Assembly (NCBI GenBank): GCA_003221985.1
Contig: QHUQ01000168.1
Span: 1-10,768, forward strand
DNA length: 10,768 nt
Source: Gemmatimonadota bacterium
Lineage (GTDB): Bacteria; Gemmatimonadota; Gemmatimonadetes; Gemmatimonadales; GWC2-71-9
Reading direction: 5' to 3'
Shown one piece after another: positions 1 through 6,873 of this stretch. The position numbers and the translations under genes were made by a program. Below the pieces are notes generated by a model. That model saw only the letters and a program-made list of their open reading frames with translations, was not told where the DNA came from and ran no database searches. The stretch's first letter is position 1; the number at the start of each line of letters is the position of its first letter.

Positions 1-2
1 CC

Positions 3-605
3 ACCGTCATCCATCGCCTCCAGCAGTCGGGCAAGGCCCAGGTCACCAACTTCGCGGCCGCGTTGGCCGTCTACCCACCCGCCACGACGGTAGACCTGGT
101 GGAGCGAACGTCCTGGAGCTGCCCGCACGGCGTCGAGCGGTGGCGCTCAGCTTGCGGCTGCAAAGTCCACACCGACCGGCCGTCGCAGCAAGATTGGCGC
201 GCCCCGCTGCGCTTCGCGGTGGAGTGGCTCGCGCACGAAGTGCACGGGATCTACGACCGCGAGGGCCGCGATTTGCCTGGGGGATCGCGGGCGTTTCTCG
301 AGGCCGCTGGAGCCACCGGGCCCGTCCGGGGGGGGGGCGACGAGAACACCGCGCGGCTCATCGAGATGGAGCGAGGGGTGCTGCGCGCCATGTCGTCGTG
401 CGGTTGGTTCTTTGACGATATCGCCGGCCTCGAGGGCCGTCAGGTGCTCCGCTACGCCGCGCACGCGATCTCGCTCGCCGGCGCCGAGAGCGCCCGACTC
501 GAGGCGGGGTTCATCGCTCAGCTTGGCGACGCGCGCAGCAACGATCCCGCCGCAGGGAGCGCGACTGACGTGTTTCGCAGCACCTTCCAGCCGACGCCGT
601 CATGA
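3..605 (+). CDS. DUF3536 domain protein, C-terminal part (GH57-associated), 5'-truncated by window edge
   Basis: The frame is open from base 3 to the TGA at 603-605, so only the last 200 residues or so are visible and the true start lies upstream. The sequence matches what I know of DUF3536, the C-terminal region of a bacterial protein family whose N-terminus is a glycoside hydrolase 57 catalytic domain. Recognisable pieces are a Cys/His-rich block at bases 120-161 (TSWSCPHGVERW followed by CGC), the segment SCGWFFDDI, the segment QVLRYAAHAI, and a terminal region with ARSND. The catalytic domain is not in view, so substrate cannot be judged; an alpha-glucan role is inferred from family and neighbour. 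A run of eight or nine G near base 330 is read through without disturbing the family match on either side. The stop overlaps the next start as ATGA. Confidence 0.82.
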   Translation, partial: TVIHRLQQSGKAQVTNFAAALAVYPPATTVDLVERTSWSCPHGVERWRSACGCKVHTDRPSQQDWRAPLRFAVEWLAHEVHGIYDREGRDLPGGSRAFLEAAGATGPVRGGGDENTARLIEMERGVLRAMSSCGWFFDDIAGLEGRQVLRYAAHAISLAGAESARLEAGFIAQLGDARSNDPAAGSATDVFRSTFQPTPS

Positions 606-2518
606 CCGCACCCCTGCGGTTCGTCTTTGGCCTGCACCTGCATCAGCCGGTGGGGAATTTCGACCACGTCATGGCCGATCACGTGCGCGACGTCTACCGG
701 CCGATCATCGAGCGCGCGACCGCTGCCGGCCTCTTGCCGCTCACACTCCACGTCTCGGGCCCGCTGCTCGAGTGGCTGGAACAGCACGACACCGCCTGGC
801 TCGACATGATCGGCCGGCTGGCGGCCGACCAACGCGTCGAGCTGCTGCTCGCGGGGTTCGACGAGCCGATCCTCGCGTCCCTGCCCCGCCCCGACCGCCT
901 CGAGCAGATCGGCCGGATGCGCGAATACCTGAAGCGACGCTTCGGCGTGCAGGCGACCGGTCTCTGGCTGACGGAGCGTGTCTGGCAGCCGGAGCTCGCG
1001 GCGGACCTCGCGGAGGCCGGCGTCGAGTACGCCCTCGTCGATGACCGGCATTTCCTGGTGTGCGGTTTCCGGCACGAGCAGCTGCATCGACCCCACCATA
1101 CGGAATCCGACGGCCGCCGCGTGGGACTGCTCGCCATCGACGAGCGACTGCGCTACCTGATCCCCTTCCGGCCACCGGAGGAGACGGCGGCGTACCTGCG
1201 CGAGCTGCGCTCGCAGGGCCACGGCCTCGCGGTGTTGGCCGACGATGGCGAGAAGTTCGGCGGCTGGCCGGGGACGAAAGACTGGGTGTACGGCTCCGGG
1301 TGGCTCGACACGTTTCTGCGCACCATGGAGCAGCTGACCGCTGCGGGCGAGATCAGGCTGGCGACCGGCCAGGAAGCGTTCCGGGAGGTCCCGTCAGGAG
1401 GACTCGCCTATCTCGGCACGGCGTCCTACCGGGAAATGGAAAAATGGGCGCTACCACCGGCCGCTCAGCGGGACCTCACGAGGCTCGAAGAGGAGCTTGG
1501 CCCCAAGGATCTGGAGGCTTCGGCAGCGTTCGTGCGCGGCGGACACTGGCACCATTTCCTGGTCAAGTACCCCGAGTCGAACCGCATGCACAAGACGATG
1601 GTAGCGCTGTCCGCGTTGTCGCGCAGCCGTGGCGATCCTGCGGAGGCCCGGCGGGCGATCGGGCGTGCCCAGTGCAACGACGCCTACTGGCACGGCGTGT
1701 TCGGCGGCCTCTATCTCCCGCATCTTCGCAACGCGATCTGGCGCCAGCTCGCCATCGCGGAGCGCGTGCTGCGCCAGGGAGAATCGCTGGCGTACGACGA
1801 GCTGGATCTCGATTACGACGGCTATCCGGAGCTATGGATTCATTCCGCGCAGTTCTCTGCGGTGATCAGCCCGCAGCGGGGCGGTGCGATCGAGATGTTG
1901 ACGCGGTTCAAGGACCTCACAAATCTCGCCGACGTCTTGACCCGCCGGCGCGAATCCTACCACGAGATTCCCAAACAGTCGGCCGGCCACGGCGACAACA
2001 AGGGCGGCACCGCCAGCATCCACGACATCGAGAAAGCGTCTCGGCTCACCGCGCTGCCGCCGGTAGACGCCGAGCCGCGCGCCATCCTCGTGGAGCGACT
2101 GTTGGGCGACGATGTATCCGCCGCCGCCTACGCGAGCGCGAAGTACCAGGCGATCCGGTCGTGGGCAGCAGTGCCGATGAGTGCCCGCGTGTCGTTGAAC
2201 GGCGACTCTGCGACCGTGCTACTGCGAGCGGACGATCTCGAGAAGCGATTGACATTCGACCGGATGGGTTGCCTCGACGTTGCCTACACCTGGAACGCGG
2301 CGGCCGCACCCGCGAACGCGGTGTTCGCGCCCGAGCTGTCGTTGGCTCGGGAAGTTGCCCTGCGCCTGCAGCCTGACACCGAAGTCTGGCGCTCCGAAAT
2401 CACCACCGTCGCGCGCAGTGAGCGTGGCTTTGAGGAAACCGTCCAGGGATTCTCGCTCACGCCGCGTTGGCCGGCCCGTCTCGGGGCGTGCTCGCTCGAG
2501 CTCGGCGGGGGCACATGA
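602..2518 (+). CDS. GH57 4-alpha-glucanotransferase / alpha-amylase-type enzyme
   Basis: The product is 638 residues, close to the 659 of the Thermococcus litoralis GH57 4-alpha-glucanotransferase. The GH57 (beta/alpha)7 domain spans about residues 1-290. It holds the HxHQP motif at 12-16, a degenerate second motif around 80-91 (AGFDEPIL), WLTERVWQP at 122-130 with the family nucleophile Glu125, and DDGEKFGGWP at 214-223 with the catalytic Asp. DUF1925 follows (about 276-360, including GGHWHHFLVKYPES). A block reading NDAYWHGVFGGLYLPHLR comes next, then a DUF1926 beta-sandwich (about 395-630). The family cleaves and transfers alpha-1,4-glucan segments on glycogen or maltodextrins. No signal peptide is visible, so it is probably cytoplasmic. 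The ATG overlaps the upstream stop (ATGA) and no clear Shine-Dalgarno is seen, which suggests translational coupling. Hydrolase versus transferase cannot be settled from motifs alone. Confidence 0.9.
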   Translation: MTAPLRFVFGLHLHQPVGNFDHVMADHVRDVYRPIIERATAAGLLPLTLHVSGPLLEWLEQHDTAWLDMIGRLAADQRVELLLAGFDEPILASLPRPDRLEQIGRMREYLKRRFGVQATGLWLTERVWQPELAADLAEAGVEYALVDDRHFLVCGFRHEQLHRPHHTESDGRRVGLLAIDERLRYLIPFRPPEETAAYLRELRSQGHGLAVLADDGEKFGGWPGTKDWVYGSGWLDTFLRTMEQLTAAGEIRLATGQEAFREVPSGGLAYLGTASYREMEKWALPPAAQRDLTRLEEELGPKDLEASAAFVRGGHWHHFLVKYPESNRMHKTMVALSALSRSRGDPAEARRAIGRAQCNDAYWHGVFGGLYLPHLRNAIWRQLAIAERVLRQGESLAYDELDLDYDGYPELWIHSAQFSAVISPQRGGAIEMLTRFKDLTNLADVLTRRRESYHEIPKQSAGHGDNKGGTASIHDIEKASRLTALPPVDAEPRAILVERLLGDDVSAAAYASAKYQAIRSWAAVPMSARVSLNGDSATVLLRADDLEKRLTFDRMGCLDVAYTWNAAAAPANAVFAPELSLAREVALRLQPDTEVWRSEITTVARSERGFEETVQGFSLTPRWPARLGACSLELGGGT

Positions 2519-3132
2519 GCTTCGCGGCGCTCGCCGGCCAGCTCGCCGAGGTGGGGCGCCTGTGCTATGCGCGCGGCTGGGCGCTCGGCACCAGCGGCAA
2601 CTTCAGCGCGGTCGTCGGCCGGAATCCCCTCACGCTGGCGATCACGACAAGCGGTGTCGATAAGGGCGTCCTGGAGCCGGGCCACATCGTCGAGATCGAC
2701 GAGCACGGCCGGGTGGTGGGAGGCGCCGGCACGCCATCGGCCGAAGCGACGTTGCACCTGGCAATCGTGCGATCGCGGGGAGCGGGCGCGGTGTTGCATA
2801 CGCACTCGATTTGGAGCACGATTCTCTCAGGCACGGCCGGCGATAGTCTCGCCATCGACGGCTATGAGATGCTGAAGGGCCTGGACGACGTCCATACCCA
2901 CGAGCATCGCGAGTGGCTGCCGATTCTCGAGAACACGCAGGATTGGCCCGCCGCCGTGCCGCGGATCGAGGCGAAACTGCGTGAGCATCCCGAGGTGCAC
3001 GGCTTCCTGATCCGGCGGCACGGCCTCTACACCTGGGGCCGCGATCTCGCCGCAGCCAGGCGACAAGTCGAGGTATTCGAGTTTTTGTTCGAAGTGTTAG
3101 GACGAAACCGAGGTGCGACATGGCAACCGTGA
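2515..3132 (+). CDS. mtnB: methylthioribulose-1-phosphate dehydratase MtnB
   Basis: The 205-residue product belongs to the class II aldolase/adducin fold. MtnB dehydrates 5-methylthioribulose-1-phosphate to the 2,3-diketo-5-methylthiopentyl-1-phosphate intermediate of the methionine salvage pathway, using zinc in the cytoplasm. Visible features are the phosphate-binding GTSGNFS at 25-31, SAEATLH at 75-81 with the likely catalytic Glu77, HTHS at 95-98 giving two metal ligands, and RRHGLYTWG at 167-175 supplying the third His (169). The block YEMLKGL at 117-123 is typical of MtnB and argues against fuculose- or ribulose-phosphate aldolases. Start chosen: the ATG at 2515 overlaps the upstream TGA as ATGA; a TTG at 2467 would add 16 non-family residues. 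The 3' end overlaps mtnD by 13 bases. Neighbouring mtnD and mtnC support the assignment strongly. Confidence 0.93.
   Translation: MSFAALAGQLAEVGRLCYARGWALGTSGNFSAVVGRNPLTLAITTSGVDKGVLEPGHIVEIDEHGRVVGGAGTPSAEATLHLAIVRSRGAGAVLHTHSIWSTILSGTAGDSLAIDGYEMLKGLDDVHTHEHREWLPILENTQDWPAAVPRIEAKLREHPEVHGFLIRRHGLYTWGRDLAAARRQVEVFEFLFEVLGRNRGATWQP
3110..3114 (+). promoter_or_regulatory. Shine-Dalgarno for mtnD
   Basis: GAGGT sits five bases before the ATG at 3120, inside the 3' end of mtnB. It is one of the clearer ribosome binding sites in the window and fixes the mtnD start even though the two genes overlap by 13 bases. Confidence 0.6.
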
Positions 3133-3680
3133 AGATTCCCGCCGAGCAGCGGACACTGACCGATCAGCGCGAGGTGACCGAATACCTCGCGACGTTGGGC
3201 ATCGACTATGAGCGCTGGCCGCTGGCGCAGCGCGCCGCGGCGAACGCGCCGGCGGAGGCCGTACTGGCGGCGTACGCGCCTGAAATCGAGCAGCTGAAGG
3301 CCCGCGGCGGATACGTCACGGCGGACGTCATCGACGTCACGTCCGCGACGCCCAACCTCGAGACGATGCTCGCCAAGTTCAGCACGGAGCATTGGCACGA
3401 CGAGGACGAGGTCCGATTCATCATCCGTGGCCGCGGCCTGTTTCACATTCACCCGCGCGAGGGCGGCGGACCCGTCATCGCCATCGAGGTCGAGGCGGGT
3501 GATCTGATTCGCGTCCCGCGCGGCACCTGGCACTGGTTCGACCTGTGCGGTGACCGCGACATCCGCGCGATCCGGCTGTTCCAGGACAAGTCGGGATGGA
3601 CGCCCCACTACACGAACAGCGGGACCGACAAGGGATACCAACCGCTCTGCATGGGGCCGAGTTACATCCCATTGCGCTGA
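3120..3680 (+). CDS. mtnD: acireductone dioxygenase MtnD (ARD)
   Basis: The 186-residue cupin enzyme matches the usual ARD length of about 180. ARD oxidises the acireductone 1,2-dihydroxy-3-keto-5-methylthiopentene. The Fe form yields formate and 4-methylthio-2-oxobutanoate, the methionine precursor; the Ni form gives an off-pathway product with CO. The metal site is complete: His91, His93 and Glu97 in [11 protein letters not shown], and His138 in [10 protein letters not shown]. The second position of the usual EHxH motif is Trp here. The C-terminal part ([11 protein letters not shown]) is typical of bacterial ARD. The gene has a GAGGT ribosome binding site and follows mtnB directly. Its TGA overlaps the probable mtnC start. 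Sequence alone does not show which metal is used in the cell. Confidence 0.95.
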   Translation: MATVKIPAEQRTLTDQREVTEYLATLGIDYERWPLAQRAAANAPAEAVLAAYAPEIEQLKARGGYVTADVIDVTSATPNLETMLAKFSTEHWHDEDEVRFIIRGRGLFHIHPREGGGPVIAIEVEAGDLIRVPRGTWHWFDLCGDRDIRAIRLFQDKSGWTPHYTNSGTDKGYQPLCMGPSYIPLR

Positions 3681-4384
3681 CCGACATTCGTGCGATCCTG
3701 CTGGACATCGAAGGCACGACCACGCCGATCGAGTTCGTCCAGCAGGTGCTGCTTCCCTACGCGCGTACCCGGATCCACGACTATCTGGAGCAGCACGCTG
3801 ACGATCCCGGCGTCCGCGCCGACATCGCGTTGCTCCGGGCGGAACACGCCGCGGAATCACTGGGCGCCCCCGATCTGCCTCCCTGGAATCCCGAAGCCTA
3901 CGTCTATTGGTTGATGGATCGCGACCGCAAGTCGACGGCATTGAAGGCGCTGCAGGGCCGGATCTGGGAAGCGGGCTTCCGCGCCGGCGAGCTGAAGGGC
4001 AAGGGCGCAGTCTACCCCGACGTGCGGCCGGCGCTGGCGCGCTGGCAGCAGGCCGGCAAGCGCATCGCCATTTTTTCGTCGGGCAGCGTGCAGGCGCAGC
4101 GCAATCTCTTCGCCAACACCACGGACGGCGATCTCTCGTCGTTTCTCTCGGGCTATTTCGACACGACGACCGGGCCGAAACGCGAAGCCAGGAGTTATCG
4201 TCAGATAGCGGCGACGCTGGGACAGGAGCCGCGTGACGTGCTGTTCATCTCGGACGTAACCGCAGAGCTCGATGCAGCCAGAGCGGCCGGCATGCGGACC
4301 GTGTTGTGTGTGCGCGACGCCGTCTCGCCGGACGATGCCTCCGCAAACCATCCTCGCATTCGCTCCTTCGCCGAGCTAGCGTAG
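3677..4384 (+). CDS. mtnC: enolase-phosphatase MtnC (E1), probable CTG start
   Basis: This HAD-superfamily enzyme enolises and dephosphorylates the diketone phosphate made by MtnB, giving the acireductone substrate of MtnD. From a start at 3677 it has 235 residues, a normal length. HAD motifs are complete: [11 protein letters not shown] with Asp10; II, FSSGS at 133-137; III, Lys168 in [19 protein letters not shown] with Asp193. The block [15 protein letters not shown] is a family signature. The start is unusual: no in-frame ATG, GTG or TTG lies between the mtnD stop and motif I. I chose the CTG at 3677, which overlaps the mtnD TGA (CTGA) in the same style as the ATGA junctions upstream. Alternatives are ATT at 3671, or an ATG at 3596 inside mtnD that would add 27 residues and overlap mtnD by 85 bases. 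Confidence 0.88.
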   Translation: MTDIRAILLDIEGTTTPIEFVQQVLLPYARTRIHDYLEQHADDPGVRADIALLRAEHAAESLGAPDLPPWNPEAYVYWLMDRDRKSTALKALQGRIWEAGFRAGELKGKGAVYPDVRPALARWQQAGKRIAIFSSGSVQAQRNLFANTTDGDLSSFLSGYFDTTTGPKREARSYRQIAATLGQEPRDVLFISDVTAELDAARAAGMRTVLCVRDAVSPDDASANHPRIRSFAELA

Positions 4385-4389
4385 GCGCC

Positions 4390-6873
4390 ATGGGTCTCGC
4401 CGGTATCGTCGGGCTGCTCATGGTCGCGTGGGCGATTTTCACCTTCAATCGCCTCATCCGGCTGCGCCAGCTGGGCGACAATGCGTGGTCCGATATCGAC
4501 GTGCAGCTCAAGCGGCGCCACGACCTGATTCCCAACGTCGTCGCCGTTGTGCAGGGCCACGCCGGCTACGAGAAAGGCACACTCGAAGCAGTCGTCGCGG
4601 CCCGCGGGCGGGCGCTCCAGGCATCTCAGGCGGGACCGGCGACACGCGCCCGAGAGGAAGACCCGCTCGGGAACGCGCTGCAACGCGTCGTCGCGGTGGC
4701 CGAGGCCTATCCCGAGCTGAAGGCCGCCGCGAGCTTCGCCTCGCTCCAGTCGACGCTGATCGACGTCGAAGAGCACCTCCAGAACGCCCGCCGCTATTAC
4801 AACGCGGTCGTCCGTGATTTCAATATCGCCATCGCGCAATTCCCCGCCGGCATCATCGCCGGCATGATGCGGCTGCAGCCGCGGGAGTTTTTTGGCCTGG
4901 ACGATCCCTCCGAACGGGCCGTGCCGAAGGTGCCAGTCGTTCTCCTGTTCCTGGCGCTGTCGGGCACGGGACTCAGTGCGCAACGCTCCTACTCGATCGA
5001 GCGGTTTGACGCGCGGATTCGCGTCAATCGCGATGCCAGCATCGATGTCACCGAAACGATTACCGCACGTTTCGTCGGCTCCTACAACGGGTTGTATCGC
5101 ACGATCCCGGTCGTGTACCACGGCGCCCAGGGATTGAACTGGACGATCCGCCTCATGCTGCAGAGTGCGCGCGACAATGCGGGACACGATCTGCGCACCG
5201 AGACCAGCCAGGAAGGCGCCTCCGTCAAGTACAAGATCTGGATCCCCGGCGCCACCAACGCAGACCGTACCATCGTGCTGCGCTATCACGCGACGAACGC
5301 GCTGCGCTTCTTCGACGAGCACGACGAGCTGTACTGGAATGTCACCGGCGACCAGTGGGACGTGCCGATCCGCAGGGCCTCGGCGGAGATCGAGTTGCCG
5401 AGGGGAGCTCCCGGCGGGCGCCCGGAGATCGAGGTAGCTGCCGGCGCGCCGGGCGTGCGCGCGATCGCCTACAACGGCGTCTACGGATCGACGGCTCGCG
5501 ATGCGAAGGTCACCATCAGCGACACCGTCATCCGCGTGGCGATGCCGCATCGGCTCGATTTCCACGAGGGCCTTACGGCGGTGGTCGGATGGGACAAGGG
5601 ATTAGTGACGCGGCCGACCGCGATGGATCGCGCGATGGAGGTTGCGGGCAGCAACTGGCCATTCTTGATCCCGATCCCGGTCTTTCTCATTGCGTTCATG
5701 CGCTGGTCGCGGCGCGGTCGCGATCCGCGGCGCCGCCCGGTGACCGTGCTGTACGAGCCGCCCGCGGGGATCACGCCGGCTGAGGCCGGCACGCTGATCG
5801 ACCACTCGGTGGACATGCGGGACATCACCGCCACGCTGCTGGACCTTGCCGTGCGCGGCTACATACGCATCGAGGAACAGGAGAATCCGAAGCTGCTGGG
5901 CCTGTTCGGCGGCGGGACGGATTACACGCTGCACCGGCTCAAGTCGAGCGAAGGGCTCAAGCCGCATGAGCTGGCCGTATTCAACGGCGTCTTTGGCAAA
6001 GACGACGTCTTCGGGAGCTTCAGCGCCAGCTCCACCATGTCGCTCAGCGTCAGCGTCGATGGCAAAGAGATCCCGCTCAAGACCGATCCCGCAAAGATCA
6101 GCCCTCCGTCGACTGGGGGCGGGACCACCCGCCAGCGCGTGCCCTTAGAGGAGTTGAATCAGCGCTTCTACCAGCACCTCAATCCCATTCGGAATGCGAT
6201 CTGGGATCAGCTGATCGACAGTGGCTTCTACAGGAAGCGCCCCGAGAAGGCGAGGCACGACGCGATGCGGTTGGGCTGCGCGCTGCCGCTGGTGATCGCC
6301 ATCGCGGGCTCTCTGCTCTCCCCTCTCTTCCTGCTGACGCCGGTGCCGTTCATCCTCGCCGCGCTCGTGTCGGCAGTGATCCTGTACATCTTTGCGCAGC
6401 TCATGCCGTCACGGACCGAGCCCGGCACGCGGGCGCTCGAGCAGGTGCTCGGATTCGAGGAGTTCCTGCGCCGCGTCGACTCGGAGCACACGCAGGCCAT
6501 CGTCGGCCACCCCGAGTTGTTCGATAAGTGCCTGCCGTATGCGATGGCTTTCGGTGTCGATCAACAGTTCGCGCGCGCGTTCGAAGGCATCTACAAAGAG
6601 CCTCCCGGCTGGTACGTCGGACCGAGCGTCACGGACTTCAACGTCAGGAATCTCTCGCGCCGGGTCACACATCTCGAAACGTTCCTCCGGACGACGATGA
6701 CATCCACCCCGCGCAGCGTCGGGACGACCTGGTACTCGTCCGGGGCGAGCGGTGGCGGGTCGTCGTCCTCACCGAGCTGGTCGTTCGGCTCGGGATTCGG
6801 CGGCGGTGGCAAGTCGGGCGGCGGTGGATTCTCGGGCGGGGGCGGTGGAGGGGGCGGCGGTGGCGCATTCTAA
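4390..6873 (+). CDS. LemA-DUF2207 fusion membrane protein (copy A)
   Basis: The frame is uninterrupted from ATG 4390, five bases after mtnC, to TAA 6871-6873 (827 residues). Residues 1-181 form a full LemA domain: an N-terminal hydrophobic helix at 3-20, then FNRLIRLRQLGDNAWSDIDV, KRRHDLIPNVV, AEAYPELKA, NARRYYNAVVRDFN and the usual LemA ending REFFGLDDP to VPKV. A second hydrophobic segment (182-197, ending LSA|Q) leads straight into DUF2207 (YciQ-like), which begins RSYSIERFDARIRV. One membrane helix lies near 423-439, two more lie near 628-672, and a Gly/Ser tail ends GGGGAF. LemA and DUF2207 are usually encoded by separate neighbouring genes; neither has a firmly known biochemical function. 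A LemA part facing the cytoplasm and a DUF2207 part outside would be consistent with the helix order. It is read either as one protein or as two through internal initiation or signal-peptidase cleavage. Confidence 0.85.
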   Translation: MGLAGIVGLLMVAWAIFTFNRLIRLRQLGDNAWSDIDVQLKRRHDLIPNVVAVVQGHAGYEKGTLEAVVAARGRALQASQAGPATRAREEDPLGNALQRVVAVAEAYPELKAAASFASLQSTLIDVEEHLQNARRYYNAVVRDFNIAIAQFPAGIIAGMMRLQPREFFGLDDPSERAVPKVPVVLLFLALSGTGLSAQRSYSIERFDARIRVNRDASIDVTETITARFVGSYNGLYRTIPVVYHGAQGLNWTIRLMLQSARDNAGHDLRTETSQEGASVKYKIWIPGATNADRTIVLRYHATNALRFFDEHDELYWNVTGDQWDVPIRRASAEIELPRGAPGGRPEIEVAAGAPGVRAIAYNGVYGSTARDAKVTISDTVIRVAMPHRLDFHEGLTAVVGWDKGLVTRPTAMDRAMEVAGSNWPFLIPIPVFLIAFMRWSRRGRDPRRRPVTVLYEPPAGITPAEAGTLIDHSVDMRDITATLLDLAVRGYIRIEEQENPKLLGLFGGGTDYTLHRLKSSEGLKPHELAVFNGVFGKDDVFGSFSASSTMSLSVSVDGKEIPLKTDPAKISPPSTGGGTTRQRVPLEELNQRFYQHLNPIRNAIWDQLIDSGFYRKRPEKARHDAMRLGCALPLVIAIAGSLLSPLFLLTPVPFILAALVSAVILYIFAQLMPSRTEPGTRALEQVLGFEEFLRRVDSEHTQAIVGHPELFDKCLPYAMAFGVDQQFARAFEGIYKEPPGWYVGPSVTDFNVRNLSRRVTHLETFLRTTMTSTPRSVGTTWYSSGASGGGSSSSPSWSFGSGFGGGGKSGGGGFSGGGGGGGGGGAF
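4921..4983 (+). other. LemA/DUF2207 junction: signal-peptide-like hydrophobic segment
   Basis: Codons 178-198 of the fusion cover the canonical LemA C-terminal VPKV and then PVVLLFLALSGTGLSAQ, which looks like the start of a secreted protein. The first codon here is GTG (4921) and could in principle start a separate DUF2207 protein of 650 residues. No purine-rich Shine-Dalgarno is visible just upstream of it, which favours read-through from LemA. The small-residue end LSA|Q resembles a signal peptidase I site, so cleavage after translation is possible. Confidence 0.55.
5386..5463 (+). repeat. 39-base in-frame tandem duplication in copy A
   Basis: Two adjacent 13-codon units (5386-5424 and 5425-5463) encode EIELPRGAPGGRP and EIEVAAGAPGVRA, with 8 of 13 residues and about 27 of 39 bases shared by my count. 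The paralogue has a single unit at 7343-7381 (EIELPAGTPGIRA). The simplest reading is a duplication inside copy A after the paralogues split. Confidence 0.7.
6010..6138 (+). other. 43-codon insertion in DUF2207 copy A relative to copy B
   Basis: Between VFGKDDV and VPLEELNQRFYQHL, copy A carries a Ser/Thr-rich stretch (FGSFSASSTMSLSVSVDG through STGGGTTRQR) that has no counterpart in copy B. There, IFLGHSEV runs directly into VPLAELKDEFYKHL. The segment is polar and probably an exposed loop between the first post-domain membrane helix and the C-terminal helix pair. Confidence 0.65.
6799..6864 (+). repeat. glycine-rich low-complexity tail, copy A
   Basis: GGN codons dominate the 3' end of the fusion gene, coding GGGGKSGGGGFS and then ten glycines before the final Ala-Phe. 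Poly-Gly tails of this sort are typical of DUF2207/YciQ-like proteins. Its DNA also carries the ribosome binding site for the next gene. Confidence 0.9.
6847..6851 (+). promoter_or_regulatory. Shine-Dalgarno for DUF2207 copy B, inside copy A Gly codons
   Basis: GGAGG lies eight bases before the GTG at 6860, an optimal spacing, and falls within the Gly-codon run of the upstream gene. It decides between GTG 6860 and an earlier in-frame GTG at 6845, which would lie upstream of this site. Confidence 0.65.

Noticed and set aside
328..337. Homopolymer G run as a possible frameshift in the DUF3536 gene
   Set aside because: Family-like DUF3536 sequence continues in the same frame before and after the run, so no frameshift is needed.
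1060..2376. 438-codon open frame on the plus strand inside the GH57 gene
   Set aside because: It is an out-of-frame shadow with Arg/Ala/Pro-rich composition. The GH57 frame is supported by catalytic motifs on both sides.
2467..2514. TTG at 2467 as an upstream start of mtnB
   Set aside because: It would add 16 Arg/Gly-rich residues not typical of MtnB. The ATG at 2515 overlaps the previous stop as ATGA and gives a normal-length enzyme.
3027..3941. 304-codon minus-strand open frame over mtnD/mtnC
   Set aside because: It is antisense to two enzymes with complete active-site motifs and has no ribosome binding site or recognisable product.
4546..4900. Possible missing LemA C-terminus or pseudogene
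   Set aside because: All LemA blocks, including the final NARRYYNAVVRDFN and REFF to VPKV segments, are intact and in frame.
4201..5565. 454-codon open frame on the minus strand
   Set aside because: It lies antisense to mtnC, LemA and DUF2207, whose frames have clear family matches. Its translation is Arg/Asp/Gly-rich with no recognisable motif, as expected from GC-rich codon bias.
6752..6859. Upstream extension of DUF2207 copy B to an early start at 6752
   Set aside because: The extra residues are an out-of-frame reading of the copy A glycine tail. GTG 6860 has an optimal GGAGG and begins a proper signal peptide.
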